From NCBI GenBank assembly GCA_903930165.1, contig CAIYXO010000653.1, forward strand, positions 1 to 6,162: 6,162 bases of DNA. Reading direction: 5' to 3'. This stretch comes from an uncultured Verrucomicrobiota bacterium. Lineage in GTDB: Bacteria; Verrucomicrobiota; Verrucomicrobiia; Limisphaerales; UBA9464. This document shows, piece after piece, positions 1 to 6,142 of the stretch. How positions within the stretch are numbered: the stretch's first letter is position 1; each line of letters begins with the position of its first letter. The notes under the pieces were generated by a model. That model saw only the letters and a program-made list of their open reading frames with translations. It had not been told where the DNA came from and did no database searches. The position numbers were made by a program, and so were the translations under genes.

Positions 1-8
1 CGTGGAGT

Positions 9-30
9 GCGCGAGTCCGCTCGCGCTTTT
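9..30 (+). terminator. Intrinsic-terminator-like hairpin at left edge
   Basis: A perfect 7-bp GC-rich stem (GCGCGAG at 9-15 pairing with CTCGCGC at 20-26) closes a 4-base loop (TCCG) and is followed directly by four T residues (27-30). This is the shape of a Rho-independent terminator for a plus-strand transcript entering from the left. The T run is short and the gene it would serve lies outside the window, so the call rests on shape alone. Confidence 0.45.
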
Positions 31-68
31 GGAGATGGACACGGATTCGCACGGAACGGCCCGGAAGG

Positions 69-91
69 AAAAGACGGCTTCCGCGAAGCCG
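69..91 (-). terminator. Weak hairpin with pyrimidine tail on minus strand
   Basis: CGGCTTC (75-81) and GAAGCCG (85-91) form a 7-bp stem with a 3-base loop. Read on the minus strand the stem is followed by TCTTTT (74 down to 69), so it could stop minus-strand transcription coming from the right. No minus-strand gene is recognised immediately upstream on that strand, so it may be only an upstream-region hairpin or a bar to stray antisense transcription. Confidence 0.2.
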
Positions 92-261
92 CGGGGTTCC
101 CGGAGGGTAACGGAGTTGGGGGCCGCATGGACCTGATTCCATCCGGTGTCGGGTAGGGCGAAGTCTCCGGACAAGGCGTCGGGCGGGTATGCCAAGGATT
201 TTTGTGGTAACGGCATCGCGCCTCCTGCGGTCATTGGCGCGTTCCCCGTCCCGTTTCCGCC

Positions 262-3045
262 ATGCACCTCCCCCTGCATTCCCGGACCGTCGCCCTGCTG
301 GCCGCCGGTGTCCTTTCGCTTTCCGCCGTGCTCGCCCAATCGGGCTCCCCAGCAGGACGTCCGGACGACAACCGGTTCACTCCCGTGGCCGTGACCCCGC
401 CCGGGGCCCTGGACGAGCCGCTCGTGTTCGAACTGCTGCCCGACGGCCGCGCGTACATCGCGGAACGCAAGGGGGCGATCAAGGTGTTCGATCCGTCGGT
501 CAACGCGGTCAAGACGGTCGGTTTCCTCTCGGTGAACACCCGGGGCAACAACGAGCAGGGACTTGTCGGGTTCGCGTTCGACCCGCAGTTCGCCCGGAAC
601 GGGTTCGTCTACATCTACTACTTCCATCCGACGGAGCCCAAGGGCGTGGTCAGCCGATGGCAGATCCGCAACGACGTGTTGGTGGCGAACTCGGAGAAGG
701 TGATGATGGAGTGGGGCGCCCAACGGGAGACCTGCTGCCACACCGGCGGCGGCATGACCTGGGATCCGGACGGCAACCTGCTGATCACGGTGGGCAACAA
801 CCGCGGGAACACGCCCACGTCGCAGACCGACGAGCGGCCCGGCCGCGCCGCCTGGGACGACCAGGGAGGAACGGCGAACTCGGACTCGCTGGAGGGAAAG
901 ATCCTGAGGATCCATCCGGAACCCGACGGCACCTACACCATCCCGAAGGGCAATCTCTTCCCGCCCGGGACGCCGAAGACGCGTCCGGAGATCTACACCA
1001 TGGGACACCGGAACGTGTGGCGTGTGTCCGTGGACCGGAAGACGGGATTCCTCTACTGGGGCGAGGTCGGTCCGGACAACCGCGAGGACGGCGAGAAGGG
1101 GCCGCGCGGGTACGACGAGTTCAACCAGGCGCGCGGCCCCGGCTTCTTCGGCTGGCCCTATTTCGTGGGCGACCAGGCGTTTCCCTTCTGGGACTACGCG
1201 GCCAACCGCGGGCTTGCGAAGAAGGATCCGCTGAAGCCGGTCAACACCTCGCCGAACAACACCGGTGTCACCGAGTTGCCGCCGTTGTCGCCGCCGTTCA
1301 TCTACTACCACGGCGGCGTCACCGAGAAGTTCCCGGCGCTGGGCAGCGGCGGGCGCTGCGCGATCGGCGGACCCGTGTTCCACCGCGACGAATACCCGGA
1401 GGCGAAGCGTCCGTGGCCCGCGTATTTCGAGGGCAAGTGGATCGTCGCCGAGTTCTCGCGCCGGCTGATCCTCTCGGTCGGCATGAAGCCGAACGGGGAC
1501 TTCGACACCATGGAGCGGATCCTGCCGGCGTATCGTCCGGTCGAGCCCATCGACATCAAGTTCGGCCCCGACGGCGACCTGTATGTGCTCGAGTACGGCG
1601 GCCGCTGGTTCCAGGCCAGTCCCGAGGCCAAGCTGGTGCGCATCCAGTTCGAGGGCGGCAACCGCAAGCCGATCGTCGTGGCCTCCGCCGACAAGACCGG
1701 CGGCGTGCCGCCGTTCGACGTCCGGCTCTCCGGGAAGGGGACGAAGGACAACGACGGGGACGCCTTGAAGTACCGTTGGGAGGTGTTCGGTCCGACGGGC
1801 GCGCCCCAGGTGTTCGACGTCGCGGAACCGGTGGTGAAGCTCGACCAGCCCGGAGCGCACGTGGCGCGGCTCACCGTGACCGATCCCAGCGGCGCGTCCG
1901 ACAGCGCCTCCGTGCCGGTCGTCTCCGGCAACGAACCGCCGGTCGTCTCGGTGAAGATCGAGGGGAACCAGACGTACTTCCTGCCCGGCCAGCCGGTCTC
2001 CTATGCGGTCGAGGTGGCGGACCGCGAGGACGGCACGTTGTCCTCGGGCCGCATTCCCAAGGAGCGGGTCCAGCTGAGCATCGACTACGTTCCGGAGGGT
2101 TTCGACCTGGCCTCGATCCGATCCCTGCCGCGGGGCGAGGAGGCGGCGGCGCGGTTTCCCGCGGCCCAGGCGCTGATGTCCAAGGGCAACTGCAAGGCCT
2201 GCCATCTGGTCGAAGGCAAGTTGGTGGGTCCGTCCTTCGGCGACATCGCGCGGAAGTACATCGCCGACGCCGAGGCCCCCCGTCGCCTCGCGCAGAAGGT
2301 GGTGACCGGCGGCGGCGGCGTCTGGAGTCCGCTGGCCATGCCGCCCAACGCCCTGATCAACGAGTCGGAGGCCGCGACGATCCTCCAATACGTGCTCGGC
2401 CTCGCCACCACCAACAACCCGGGACTGGCCCTTTCCGGAAGCCACGCTCCGAAGATCCCGGAGGGTGACGCCGGACGCGGCAGCGTGCTGGTCCGGGCGG
2501 TCTACACCGACCAGGGCGAGGAACAGGCCACGCCGCTTTCCGGCGAAAGTCTCAAGGTTCTCCGCAGCCCGTTGCTGCCGGCGACGCAGGCCGATGTGAA
2601 GGAGCGGATCGAGGGCGGGATGCGCGGCATGGTCGCCAAGCGCGGCGCCGTGCTCGCCTACCGCGGGATCGATCTCACCGGCGTGAACCGGCTCGAGGTC
2701 GCGGCCTCGGCGTCGGCGCGGGATTCGCAGGCCGGCGGCACGGTCCAGGTCCGGCTCGACTCGCCGACGGGTGAGGTGGTGGGCGAACTGAAGGTGGAAA
2801 CCCGTCCGGCGCCCTCCGGTCCTCCGGGAGCCGGCGGTCCGCCGGCCCGGGCGGACGCCCCCGCAGGCGGGGCCAGACCGCCCTTCGGCCGCGGCGGCCC
2901 CCAGATGCCGACGGTGCCCGTCGACCTCCGTCCGGTGGTGGGCCGGCACGACCTGTTCCTCGTCTTCACCAACGACACGGCGAAGGAGGATGCGCCCCTG
3001 ATGAGCGTCGCCAGCGTGCGCCTCACCGCGGCTCCAGGCCGGTGA
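262..3045 (+). CDS. Exported PQQ-dependent sugar dehydrogenase / PKD / cytochrome c / CBM-like fusion protein
   Basis: This 927-residue protein probably oxidises a sugar or related alcohol outside the cytoplasmic membrane using PQQ and passes electrons to its own haem. A signal peptide fills residues 1-25, with likely cleavage at VLA|Q, which supports this ATG. Residues about 41-465 are a glucose/sorbosone dehydrogenase beta-propeller: EQGLVGFAFDPQF (98-110), H160 in CCHTGGG as the likely catalytic base, and GHRNVW (248-253), whose R250 matches the active-site arginine of soluble glucose dehydrogenase. About 468-551 is a PKD domain, followed by a further beta-rich segment (to about 610). Residues 625-715 are a class I cytochrome c, with CKACH (644-648) binding haem and M693 in AMPPN as probable sixth ligand. 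About 738-925 resembles a CBM6-like jelly roll interrupted by a Pro/Gly-rich stretch (849-882). Family and domain order are clear; the substrate is not. Confidence 0.9.
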   Translation: MHLPLHSRTVALLAAGVLSLSAVLAQSGSPAGRPDDNRFTPVAVTPPGALDEPLVFELLPDGRAYIAERKGAIKVFDPSVNAVKTVGFLSVNTRGNNEQGLVGFAFDPQFARNGFVYIYYFHPTEPKGVVSRWQIRNDVLVANSEKVMMEWGAQRETCCHTGGGMTWDPDGNLLITVGNNRGNTPTSQTDERPGRAAWDDQGGTANSDSLEGKILRIHPEPDGTYTIPKGNLFPPGTPKTRPEIYTMGHRNVWRVSVDRKTGFLYWGEVGPDNREDGEKGPRGYDEFNQARGPGFFGWPYFVGDQAFPFWDYAANRGLAKKDPLKPVNTSPNNTGVTELPPLSPPFIYYHGGVTEKFPALGSGGRCAIGGPVFHRDEYPEAKRPWPAYFEGKWIVAEFSRRLILSVGMKPNGDFDTMERILPAYRPVEPIDIKFGPDGDLYVLEYGGRWFQASPEAKLVRIQFEGGNRKPIVVASADKTGGVPPFDVRLSGKGTKDNDGDALKYRWEVFGPTGAPQVFDVAEPVVKLDQPGAHVARLTVTDPSGASDSASVPVVSGNEPPVVSVKIEGNQTYFLPGQPVSYAVEVADREDGTLSSGRIPKERVQLSIDYVPEGFDLASIRSLPRGEEAAARFPAAQALMSKGNCKACHLVEGKLVGPSFGDIARKYIADAEAPRRLAQKVVTGGGGVWSPLAMPPNALINESEAATILQYVLGLATTNNPGLALSGSHAPKIPEGDAGRGSVLVRAVYTDQGEEQATPLSGESLKVLRSPLLPATQADVKERIEGGMRGMVAKRGAVLAYRGIDLTGVNRLEVAASASARDSQAGGTVQVRLDSPTGEVVGELKVETRPAPSGPPGAGGPPARADAPAGGARPPFGRGGPQMPTVPVDLRPVVGRHDLFLVFTNDTAKEDAPLMSVASVRLTAAPGR
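2191..2205 (+). other. Haem c attachment motif (CKACH)
   Basis: These 15 bases encode residues C644-K-A-C647-H648, the CXXCH site for covalent haem attachment, inside the sugar dehydrogenase fusion. The downstream AMPPN with M693 is the usual position of the axial methionine in small class I cytochromes. The protein must therefore be matured outside the cytoplasm, in agreement with its signal peptide. Confidence 0.9.
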
Positions 3046-3072
3046 GGACCGGCCTCATCCGGGCCGGATGAG
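3037..3072. terminator. Two adjacent hairpins between convergent genes
   Basis: GGCCGG (3037-3042) pairs with CCGGCC (3049-3054) around a 6-base loop that contains the plus-strand stop codon. Directly beside it, CTCATCCG (3054-3061) pairs with CGGATGAG (3065-3072) around a 3-base loop, and this stem includes the minus-strand stop codon. The convergent genes are only 9 bases apart, so a shared bidirectional transcription end is expected here. Neither hairpin has a T tract, so any termination may need Rho, or the hairpins may act as barriers to 3' exonucleases. Confidence 0.4.
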
Positions 3073-3642
3073 ATACAGGCCGGAGTAGTTCATGAAGTGG
3101 CTGGCGTCCTCCATGCCGTAGCCCGCGAACCACTCCGGGCCGTCGTGGTCGAAGGCGCTCCAGCGCGGGGTGATGAAGCCGTCGGAACGCCGACGGTGCA
3201 CGCAGACCGCGGACACCACCTCGGCCGCACCCTGTTCGCCCATCAGCCGCGTCACCGCGGCGAGGGTCCGTCCGCTGTCGCAGATGTCGTCGACCACGAG
3301 CACGTGCCTTCCTTCCAGCGGCGGCGCGTCGAGGGCCATCTCGACCGCATCCGCCTGGACGCCGTTCTCACCGGGGCGGTACGCACGGCAGCGGCAGAAG
3401 GCGGGCTCGATCGAGGCCGGGCAGGACAGGAGCAGGTCGGAGAAGAAGAACACCCCGCCGCGGAGCAGGCATACGGCGAGCGGCTGACGTCCGGTGGCGG
3501 CGGTGACCTCGGCGGCCCAGGCCCCTACCTCCACGCCGAGACGGGCCACCCGACGGCGCACCTCCTCGGCGGAGGCGAAGGGGACGAGGTGGGACGGCGC
3601 GGTGCGCGCGGAGGTCCTCGGATCGGGATTCTGCGGATTCAT
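3055..3642 (-). CDS. Hypoxanthine-phosphoribosyltransferase-like protein with atypical base pocket
   Basis: This 195-residue protein belongs to the type I phosphoribosyltransferases, which join a base to PRPP to make a nucleotide and PPi in the cytoplasm. The PRPP loop is VLVVDDICDSGRT (114-126); D118/D119 replace the usual Glu-Asp pair of Hpt and D122 matches the catalytic aspartate. LLRGGVFFFSDLL (59-71) matches the Hpt segment around the PPi-binding loop, and GYGMED (174-179) near the C-terminus matches the GYG/A-x-D base-binding segment. Length fits Hpt (about 180) plus a short N-terminal extension. W171 stands where the base-stacking Phe is expected and E178 where Asp is usual, so the preferred base may not be hypoxanthine or guanine. 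The ATG at 3642 overlaps the stop of the upstream Rieske gene (ATGA), which fixes the start and implies translational coupling. The longer open frame upstream is antisense to or out of frame with the Rieske gene and was discarded. Confidence 0.85.
   Translation of the reverse strand: MNPQNPDPRTSARTAPSHLVPFASAEEVRRRVARLGVEVGAWAAEVTAATGRQPLAVCLLRGGVFFFSDLLLSCPASIEPAFCRCRAYRPGENGVQADAVEMALDAPPLEGRHVLVVDDICDSGRTLAAVTRLMGEQGAAEVVSAVCVHRRRSDGFITPRWSAFDHDGPEWFAGYGMEDASHFMNYSGLYLIRPG
3639..3642 (-). other. ATGA stop/start overlap coupling the Rieske and PRT genes
   Basis: On the minus strand the last stop of the Rieske gene (TGA, 3641-3639) and the start of the phosphoribosyltransferase gene (ATG, 3642-3640) share bases as ATGA. 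This arrangement normally means one mRNA and translational coupling, so the two proteins are likely made together. Confidence 0.85.
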
Positions 3643-4655
3643 GAGGTGAAGTGGCGTCCAAGTCCGATGCGGGCGAGCAGCCGCCGGTATTCCACCGAGG
3701 TCCGGTCCGCCCTCAGGTGCACCTCGTCGTGCAGGTCCACGGGCAGTTCCTCCGGATGTTGGCCTTCCACGATGGCGCGGTCCTCGCCGTAGACACGGTG
3801 TTGGAAGGCGACGATGTCCGCGGTCGGCTTGTCGTGGTCGAAGTCCCGGGCCACGACCGCGAAGAGTCGGGTGAAGCGGGCGGAGACCGGACTGGCGACG
3901 TTGAGGATGACGAGGCGTCCACCGGTGGGGAAATGGACCACCAGCCTCGCCGAGAAGGGCAGGTGCAGGTGGTAGACCCGGCGCCAACGGAACCGTTCCG
4001 CCCCGGCATCGCCCACGTTCCCGACATGGCTCTCGAACTCCGCCACCAATCCGCGCTCGCCCGGCCGCACCTCGTACCGGGGAACCACGGGGTCCTTCAC
4101 GGCGAAGGTCTGTGGATGGACGAAGGCGAAGTGGGCGACGTCGCAGAAACTCTCCACCTGTCTTCCGGCAGAGGCCTGCCATTCGATGACCGGAGTGACC
4201 GGAATCACCTGGAACGACGGATCCGTGGCCTCGGGAAAGTCCGGCGGCGTCTCCGCCGATTCCGGGTCGAGGCATACCCAGACGATGCCGCCCTGTTCGC
4301 GGCATCCGAAGAGGTTCAGGCAGAGCTTCCGGGGGACGAGGGCATCGGGCTGGGACGGAATGCGGGTGCAGTGGCCGGAGGGATCGAAGGCGTACCCGTG
4401 ATAGGGGCAGACGAGGTCGCGGCCCGACACGCGGCCCTGGCTGAGGGAGGCGCCGCGGTGGTGGCACAGGTCCGGGGCGGCCCTCACGCCGTCGGGTGTC
4501 CGCCAGACCACCACCCGCACGTCCAGCAGGCGGGCCGCAAGCGGCGCGGTTCCCAACTCGTGGGAGTAGGCCACGGGGTGCCAGTGCTGTGACAAGGCGG
4601 CCCAGTCGGACCCGGAGAAGGTGGCGTCACGCGGAATGGAAATCGTCACCGGCAT
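3639..4655 (-). CDS. Rieske non-haem-iron oxygenase, NdmA/VanA-like alpha subunit
   Basis: This 338-residue protein is the terminal oxygenase of a Rieske system, which uses O2 and electrons from a reductase to hydroxylate or demethylate a substrate. The N-terminal Rieske domain binds [2Fe-2S] through C64-x-H66 and C83-x2-H86. The catalytic domain shows ESFCDVAHFAFVH (168-180), where D172 would bridge the two metal centres and H175/H180 bind mononuclear iron; D292 in EDRAIVEGQ (291-299) is the probable third ligand. The HWHPV start, CPYHG, DVAHFAFVHP and the C-terminal ADRTSVEYR pattern match, from memory, the methylxanthine demethylases NdmA/NdmB (about 350 residues) better than ring dioxygenases, but vanillate demethylase-type relatives share much of this. 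The gene overlaps the phosphoribosyltransferase and diverges from a purine-type permease, which favours a purine substrate. No signal peptide and no reductase gene are seen. The ATG at 4655 is the first suitable start; the open frame upstream is antisense to the permease. Confidence 0.87.
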   Translation of the reverse strand: MPVTISIPRDATFSGSDWAALSQHWHPVAYSHELGTAPLAARLLDVRVVVWRTPDGVRAAPDLCHHRGASLSQGRVSGRDLVCPYHGYAFDPSGHCTRIPSQPDALVPRKLCLNLFGCREQGGIVWVCLDPESAETPPDFPEATDPSFQVIPVTPVIEWQASAGRQVESFCDVAHFAFVHPQTFAVKDPVVPRYEVRPGERGLVAEFESHVGNVGDAGAERFRWRRVYHLHLPFSARLVVHFPTGGRLVILNVASPVSARFTRLFAVVARDFDHDKPTADIVAFQHRVYGEDRAIVEGQHPEELPVDLHDEVHLRADRTSVEYRRLLARIGLGRHFTS

Positions 4656-4784
4656 GGAGATCGGAGCGCACCTTGGCCAAAGTCCCGCAGTGGGGAAAGG
4701 CCGTTGCGATGCGCCGACCCGCGTTGCAGGCGATGTGCCAGAGGTGCGTTGCCTCCGGCATGCGGTTCGCTTCCACTCGGATCC
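4656..4784. promoter_or_regulatory. Divergent intergenic region between Rieske and permease genes
   Basis: These 129 bases separate two divergent starts and should hold both promoters and any shared operator. CGTTGC occurs three times in the same orientation (4702-4707, 4722-4727, 4747-4752), with starts 20 and 25 bases apart. TTGGCCAA (4673-4680) is an 8-base palindrome 18 bases upstream of the Rieske start. No convincing sigma-70 -35/-10 pair and no strong Shine-Dalgarno sequence before either ATG can be seen. Regulator binding is inference from layout only. Confidence 0.4.
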
Positions 4785-6116
4785 ATGGAGTCGTCGACCG
4801 GTGCGGGCAATCCGCTGATCCACGGGCTGGAAGACCGGCCGCCGGCCGCCGCGGCCGCGATGGCCGCGTTCCAGCAGGTGCTCGCGATGGCGGTCGGAAC
4901 GGTCACTCCACCGCTGCTGCTCGCCGGTTCGCTCGTCTTCAAGCCGGAAGAGACCGGCCGTCTGGTCTCCGTGGCCCTGCTGGCTTCGGCGCTGGGGACG
5001 TTTCTGCAGGTCCGTCGCCGTGGGATCCTCGGCTCCGGACTGCTCTCGGTGACCGGCACCAGCTTCTCCTTCGTCGGCCCGCTCCAGGAGGCGTTCAAGC
5101 TGGGCGGCTTCGCGCTCATGACCACGGCGGGCCTCGTCGCCGCGCCGATCCAGGCGGTGCTCGCGCCGTTCCTGCCCCACCTCCGCAGGGTGCTCAGTCC
5201 GGTCGTCACCGGCGTGGTGGTCCTGCTGATCGGACTCTCGCTCATCCCGACCGCGATGTTCAGCGTCGGCGCACGGCTGGGAAACCACCCGGCCTCCGTC
5301 AGCGCCGGGGTCGCCGCCCTGGTGATCGCGGTCTCGGTGGCCTGCCAGGTGGCCGGACCACGCTGGCTGCGGCTCGGAGCGATCCTCGCCGGAATCGCCG
5401 CGGGTTGCGCGGCCTGCGTGGCGCTCGGCGCGTTCAGGACCCCGGACACCTCCGAGCTGCCCTGGATCCGGTTTCCCCGGGCTCTTCCCTGGGGCTTCGA
5501 CCTGCGACTCCGATCCCTCGTGCCGTTCCTCTTCATCTACGTCGTCTCCCTGCTGGAGGCCATGGGCGACATGACCGCCACGGCGAGGCTCTCCGGGGTG
5601 CCGACGGAAGGTGCGGATTTCTGGAAGCGTCTCCGCGGCGGCGTGCTCGCGGACAGCCTGACCAGCATGGCTTCGGGCCTCCTCGGAGGACTCCCCAACA
5701 CCACCTACGCCCAGAACAACTCGGTCATCCAGGTCACCGGCGTGGCGAGCCGCCGGGTCGGCTATTGGATGGCCGGCTTCCTGGCCCTGGCCGGCCTTTG
5801 TCCCGTGGTCTCCGCCTGGATCACGGTCCTGCCCGGACCCGTCCTGGGCGGCCTGGCGTTGATGCTCTTCGGCATGGTTGCGGCGGCGGGCCTGCGCCTC
5901 GTCGCGGCGGCCGGGCTCGACTCGCGGTCGATGATCGTGGTCGGCGTCTCGCTCGGCGTCGGCCTCGGTCTTGCCGCCGCACCCGAGGTCACAGCCTCGT
6001 TCCCCGGCGTCCTGAGAAGCCTCTTCGAATCCCCGATCTCCGGCGGCGGCGTGACCGCGATCGTGCTCGCTCTCGTCCTCCCGGGCCGGACGAACGAAAC
6101 CCCCGACAAGGCCTAG
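4785..6116 (+). CDS. NCS2 (solute carrier 23) nucleobase permease, XanQ-like
   Basis: This 443-residue inner-membrane protein is a proton-coupled nucleobase importer of the NCS2 family, slightly shorter than XanQ (about 466). About 14 hydrophobic segments run from residue 25 to 433 in the family pattern. LEDRPP (15-20), SGLLS (84-88), LEAMGD (257-262) with E258 and D262, GGVLAD (285-290) with D290, and QNNSVIQVTGVASR (310-323) match the XanQ branch. E258 and Q310/N311 correspond to the substrate-binding Glu and Gln/Asn of XanQ. Three positions differ: Q31 replaces the conserved TM1 His, S93 replaces XanQ Asn93, and S313 replaces the glycine of the QNxG signature. Xanthine, urate or a modified purine are all possible substrates; a uracil carrier is less likely. 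The ATG at 4785 was chosen because the XanQ-like N-terminus begins soon after; a TTG at 4704 in the same frame adds an Arg/Cys-rich leader unlike the family. It diverges from the Rieske gene. Confidence 0.9.
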   Translation: MESSTGAGNPLIHGLEDRPPAAAAAMAAFQQVLAMAVGTVTPPLLLAGSLVFKPEETGRLVSVALLASALGTFLQVRRRGILGSGLLSVTGTSFSFVGPLQEAFKLGGFALMTTAGLVAAPIQAVLAPFLPHLRRVLSPVVTGVVVLLIGLSLIPTAMFSVGARLGNHPASVSAGVAALVIAVSVACQVAGPRWLRLGAILAGIAAGCAACVALGAFRTPDTSELPWIRFPRALPWGFDLRLRSLVPFLFIYVVSLLEAMGDMTATARLSGVPTEGADFWKRLRGGVLADSLTSMASGLLGGLPNTTYAQNNSVIQVTGVASRRVGYWMAGFLALAGLCPVVSAWITVLPGPVLGGLALMLFGMVAAAGLRLVAAAGLDSRSMIVVGVSLGVGLGLAAAPEVTASFPGVLRSLFESPISGGGVTAIVLALVLPGRTNETPDKA

Positions 6117-6119
6117 GCC
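6110..6119. repeat. 10-base palindrome over the permease stop codon
   Basis: GGCCTAGGCC is a perfect palindrome containing the TAG stop (6114-6116) and a CTAG core. It has no T tract and no loop of useful size, so it is not a convincing terminator. It may be chance in GC-rich DNA. Confidence 0.3.
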
Positions 6120-6142
6120 GAGACGCTGCGGAAGGGACTGGC

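Larger units (their letters stand above)
1..261. other. Non-coding left flank, presumed leader of the quinohaemoprotein gene
   Basis: I see no supportable gene here. Plus-strand frames entering from the left edge close at stops near 110, 137 and 153 without a recognisable protein end. A minus-strand frame from an ATG at 128 stays open to the edge but gives a proline/arginine-rich, GC-driven translation. The promoter of the gene starting at 262 should lie here, but no clear -35/-10 pair is visible, and no purine-rich ribosome-binding site precedes 262 (the preceding 25 bases are mostly pyrimidine/GC). Confidence 0.4.

Noticed and set aside
1..128. Possible partial minus-strand gene starting at ATG 126-128 and running off the left edge
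   Set aside because: The translation is Pro/Ser/Arg-rich and unlike any family I know, and terminator-like hairpins lie inside it.
189..2468. A 759-codon plus-strand open frame overlapping the quinohaemoprotein gene
   Set aside because: Its translation is Arg/Gly/Pro-rich with no recognisable domain. The other frame has a signal peptide, propeller motifs, CXXCH and PKD features, so this is a GC-driven shadow.
3643..4467. Long upstream extension of the phosphoribosyltransferase frame
   Set aside because: The added residues are low-complexity Pro/Arg-rich and lie out of frame over the Rieske gene; the ATG at 3642 with ATGA coupling is the natural start.
3651..4592. A 313-codon plus-strand open frame antisense to the Rieske gene
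   Set aside because: It mirrors the Rieske gene, whose metal-binding motifs are unambiguous; its own translation has no recognisable fold.
4704..4784. TTG start giving the permease 27 extra residues
   Set aside because: The extra segment (MRCADPRCRRCARG...) is Arg/Cys-rich and absent from NCS2 relatives; the XanQ-like N-terminus starts just after the ATG at 4785.
4656..5288. Upstream extension of the Rieske frame and the 296-codon minus-strand frame at 4646-5536
   Set aside because: Both are antisense to the clear NCS2 permease and show charged, repetitive translations without family similarity.
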